Source: Gryllotalpicola daejeonensis
Lineage (GTDB): Bacteria; Actinomycetota; Actinomycetes; Actinomycetales; Microbacteriaceae
Direction: 5' to 3'
Assembly (NCBI RefSeq): GCF_039538145.1
Contig: NZ_BAABBV010000002.1
Coordinates: 496,001-560,000, forward strand
Length of the DNA: 64,000 bases
Below, in pieces: positions 62,194 to 64,000 of the stretch. The translations under genes were made by a program, and so were the position numbers. The notes below the pieces were generated by a model. That model did not search any database. It was given only the letters and a program-made list of their open reading frames with translations, and was not told the DNA's origin. Position 1 is the first letter of the stretch; each line of letters opens with the position of its first letter.

Positions 62194-63438
62194 GTGGACA
62201 ACGAGATTCAGCTGATCAGCGACGGCGAGGGCCTTGCCGTTATCGGCGAGCCAACGGCTGTCGAGCTGTTCTTGTCGTCAGAGGGCTTGAAGTCGAAAGA
62301 ACTGGACCTTCGCGGTTTCAGTTCCGCGCTCGGCGATGCTGCCAGTGCGACTCAGGCGTGGGCCGACTTTTCGGCAAACTCCGGTCGATGGGTCAAGCTC
62401 ACCAAGGAGTCTGCGCAGCTGATCAGCAAGCACGGGCTTCGGACGAGCAAGGCGACGGGGCTGAGCACGGGTGTGCTAGCGGGCCCGAAGGGACAGATTG
62501 CGGGCTTCGTACAGTTCGCCCAGACTCCCGCCCAACTTGCGAACCCGGCGATTCTCTCTGGGCTCGGGGCGATGATGGCCCAGCGAGCGATGCAACAGAA
62601 GCTCGACGAGATCACCGATTACCTCGAAGAGATCGACGCCAAGGTCGATGAAATCTTGCGGGCGCAAAAGGATTCGGTGCTTGCCGACATGATCGGCGTC
62701 GACCTCGTGATCAACGAAGCGATGATGATTCGGCGCGAGGTGGGCCGGGTGTCCGAGGTGACTTGGTCGAAGGTACAGGCGACCACACTGACCATCGCCC
62801 GTACTCAGGCATATGCACTGCGCCAGCTCGACGCGCTCGCAGAGAAAGTCGAGCACCAGGCCAATGTGGGTGACCTCGCCGAGTCACTAGCTGAAGTCCA
62901 GAACAAGGTTCACGAATGGCTCGCTGTCCTGGCCCGATGTTTTCAACTGCAGGAGGCGACCGGGATTCTGGAACTCGACCGTGTTGTTGATTCGTCGCCA
63001 GAGGAGCTCGATAAGCACCGTCTCGGGTTGAAGGCTGCACGACAACAGCGCCTCGAGGTCATTTCTCGGACCACTCATCATTTGCTAGAGCGCATGGACC
63101 TCGCCGCCGCCCAGGGCCGGGCGAATTCGAACGTGCTTCTGCACCCATCAACCTCGCGCAACGTGGTGCGCGCCACTAACGGAGTTGGCGCCGCTGTCGA
63201 CACGTTTCACGACCGCATCGGCATCGACAGCGACCGCGCGGAAGTCGGCGCGCGCCGATGGCTGGAAGCCGCCGCCGACGTACGTGACAAGGCGCTTGAG
63301 GCTGGCGCGGACGGCGTTGGCGCCGCACGCCGCGCTGGCGACGAGGCTGTGGACCGCGCCCGTTTGGTTACCGGCAGGATCGCCAGCAACATCGCCGAGC
63401 GCGCGCTGCGTAAGCGCGACGACGACCCGTCGGAATGA
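62194..63438 (+). CDS. unrecognised coiled-coil protein
   Basis: 414 residues, start GTG 62194 with GGGAG 7 bp before. No signal peptide. The N quarter is mixed alpha/beta (ELDLRGFSSALGDAASATQA). Residues about 110-135 are hydrophobic and Ala/Gly-rich (PAILSGLGAMMAQRAMQQ). A heptad-like coiled coil KLDEITDYLEEIDAKVDEIL follows, then long helices. The C-terminal 80 residues are Ala/Arg/Asp-rich. Pore-forming or scaffold functions are conceivable, but nothing is diagnostic. Its stop overlaps the next gene (ATGA). Confidence 0.75.
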   Translation: MDNEIQLISDGEGLAVIGEPTAVELFLSSEGLKSKELDLRGFSSALGDAASATQAWADFSANSGRWVKLTKESAQLISKHGLRTSKATGLSTGVLAGPKGQIAGFVQFAQTPAQLANPAILSGLGAMMAQRAMQQKLDEITDYLEEIDAKVDEILRAQKDSVLADMIGVDLVINEAMMIRREVGRVSEVTWSKVQATTLTIARTQAYALRQLDALAEKVEHQANVGDLAESLAEVQNKVHEWLAVLARCFQLQEATGILELDRVVDSSPEELDKHRLGLKAARQQRLEVISRTTHHLLERMDLAAAQGRANSNVLLHPSTSRNVVRATNGVGAAVDTFHDRIGIDSDRAEVGARRWLEAAADVRDKALEAGADGVGAARRAGDEAVDRARLVTGRIASNIAERALRKRDDDPSE

Positions 63439-63722
63439 TCGCAGCACCACACCCTACGAGCGCCGCGGGTGCCAAAGCGCTTGTCCGCGACTTCCTCGGC
63501 GATCACAGCGTTCGACTCACTGCACGGCGCGTGCCGGAGATTCCTGGAGCCTGGTCGGTCGTCGAAGCCACTGACCTTGTGACCTGCGGCGGCCCGGTCT
63601 GGGTAGCGCTCCCGGCGCGGCAACTGGTCTACGAGGAATCCGGCAGTGAGTTTCCCGGTCTTTGGGGCGCACGAATACTCAACGACCTTCGAGCCGACAA
63701 CGGAGGCTCGCTCAGCCAATAG
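63435..63722 (+). CDS. unrecognised 95-residue protein, coupled to the previous gene
   Basis: Start ATG 63435 overlaps the stop of the coiled-coil gene. Contains AKALVRDFLGDHSVRLTA, EIPGAWSVVEATDLVT and PVWVALPARQLVYEESGSEF, a compact alpha/beta pattern with one Cys. Not recognised. The size and tight coupling would fit an immunity or accessory partner. Confidence 0.65.
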   Translation: MIAAPHPTSAAGAKALVRDFLGDHSVRLTARRVPEIPGAWSVVEATDLVTCGGPVWVALPARQLVYEESGSEFPGLWGARILNDLRADNGGSLSQ

Positions 63723-63763
63723 ACGGCGTTGGACGACGGTTCAAAGCACCTCAGCCACCCGAG

Positions 63764-64000
63764 TCATTCCGGGGTGTCGATACCTGCGGCGTCGCTCTTG
63801 ACCTCATCTGACGCTGCGTCGGTTGGCGGAGCGGAATCAGAGGAGGGGCCACCAGGCTCGGATTGAGGCGTAGCGTCCTGCCCACCAGGCGCCTCCTCGC
63901 CGACATCGGGCGTATCGACCACCCCAATTCCGACCGCCTCGTGGTCTACCTCTTCTGGCTCGGGCTCGGCCGCCTTCGGCTCCTCGCCCGGGTCCTTCTC
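63764..64000 (-). CDS. acidic Pro/Glu-rich C-terminal tail of a gene leaving the window
   Basis: 78 residues are visible, ending DAAGIDTPE with a TGA stop at 63764-63766; the frame is open to the window edge. Composition is rich in Glu, Asp, Pro and Ala (EPEPEEVDHEAVG, GEEAPGGQD), like the disordered tails of actinobacterial cytoplasmic proteins. The product cannot be named. Confidence 0.6.
   Translation of the reverse strand, partial: EKDPGEEPKAAEPEPEEVDHEAVGIGVVDTPDVGEEAPGGQDATPQSEPGGPSSDSAPPTDAASDEVKSDAAGIDTPE

Overview
The window is GC-rich chromosomal DNA from an actinobacterium, most likely of the family Microbacteriaceae. This rests on GTG-rich start codons, near-total G/C at third codon positions, LAXTG-type surface anchors, an F420-dependent glucose-6-phosphate dehydrogenase, malate:quinone oxidoreductase, a phosphoketolase-pta-ackA block, and the pairs lysC-asd and dnaX-recR. 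No phage, transposase or CRISPR array was seen. The family assignment is inference; no database search was run.

Layout. 1-2.6 kb: tail of an upstream gene, tRNA-Pro(CGG), a MarR regulator and a luciferase-like monooxygenase. 2.0-6.0 kb: a surface block of three small LAXTG-anchored proteins (one frameshifted) and a DUF4012 protein. 6.1-26.9 kb: a large exopolysaccharide (EPS) cluster with Wzc-type tyrosine kinase, low-molecular-weight phosphatase, initiating sugar-phosphate transferase, five other glycosyltransferases, two polysaccharide pyruvyl transferases, Wzx flippase, two Wzy-like polymerases, an O-acyltransferase, a WcaF-like acetyltransferase, and gmd/fcl for GDP-L-fucose. It is split into five transcription units, and each has a C-tract/G-tract palindrome close upstream of its first start codon. 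Most genes within the units overlap by 1-4 nt (translational coupling).

27-34 kb: CPBP protease, fgd, a SipW/TasA-like module (two alternate-type signal-peptide proteins plus an ER-type signal peptidase), a LuxR/TPR regulator, a 52-residue protein and thymidine kinase. 34-47 kb: CHAP-domain protein, PEBP protein, Rv2578c-type radical SAM protein, SDR, mqo, asd, lysC (with an internal start for a beta subunit), an FAD oxidoreductase, recR and dnaX. 47-52 kb: a 1545-residue LAXTG-anchored adhesin with nine near-identical 92-residue repeats. 52-58 kb: ackA, pta and xfp. 58-58.5 kb: the small SRP RNA and tRNA-Ser(GGA) among copies of a 47-bp dispersed repeat.

58.6-64 kb looks like accessory DNA: a NERD-domain membrane protein, a GIY-YIG/DUF2075-type helicase translationally coupled to a MazG-like pyrophosphohydrolase, a two-gene operon of unrecognised coiled-coil and small proteins, and the acidic tail of a gene running off the window. 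The NERD/helicase/MazG group is the best candidate for an uncharacterised defence-type system. The shared palindrome of the EPS units is the best candidate for an undescribed regulatory signal.
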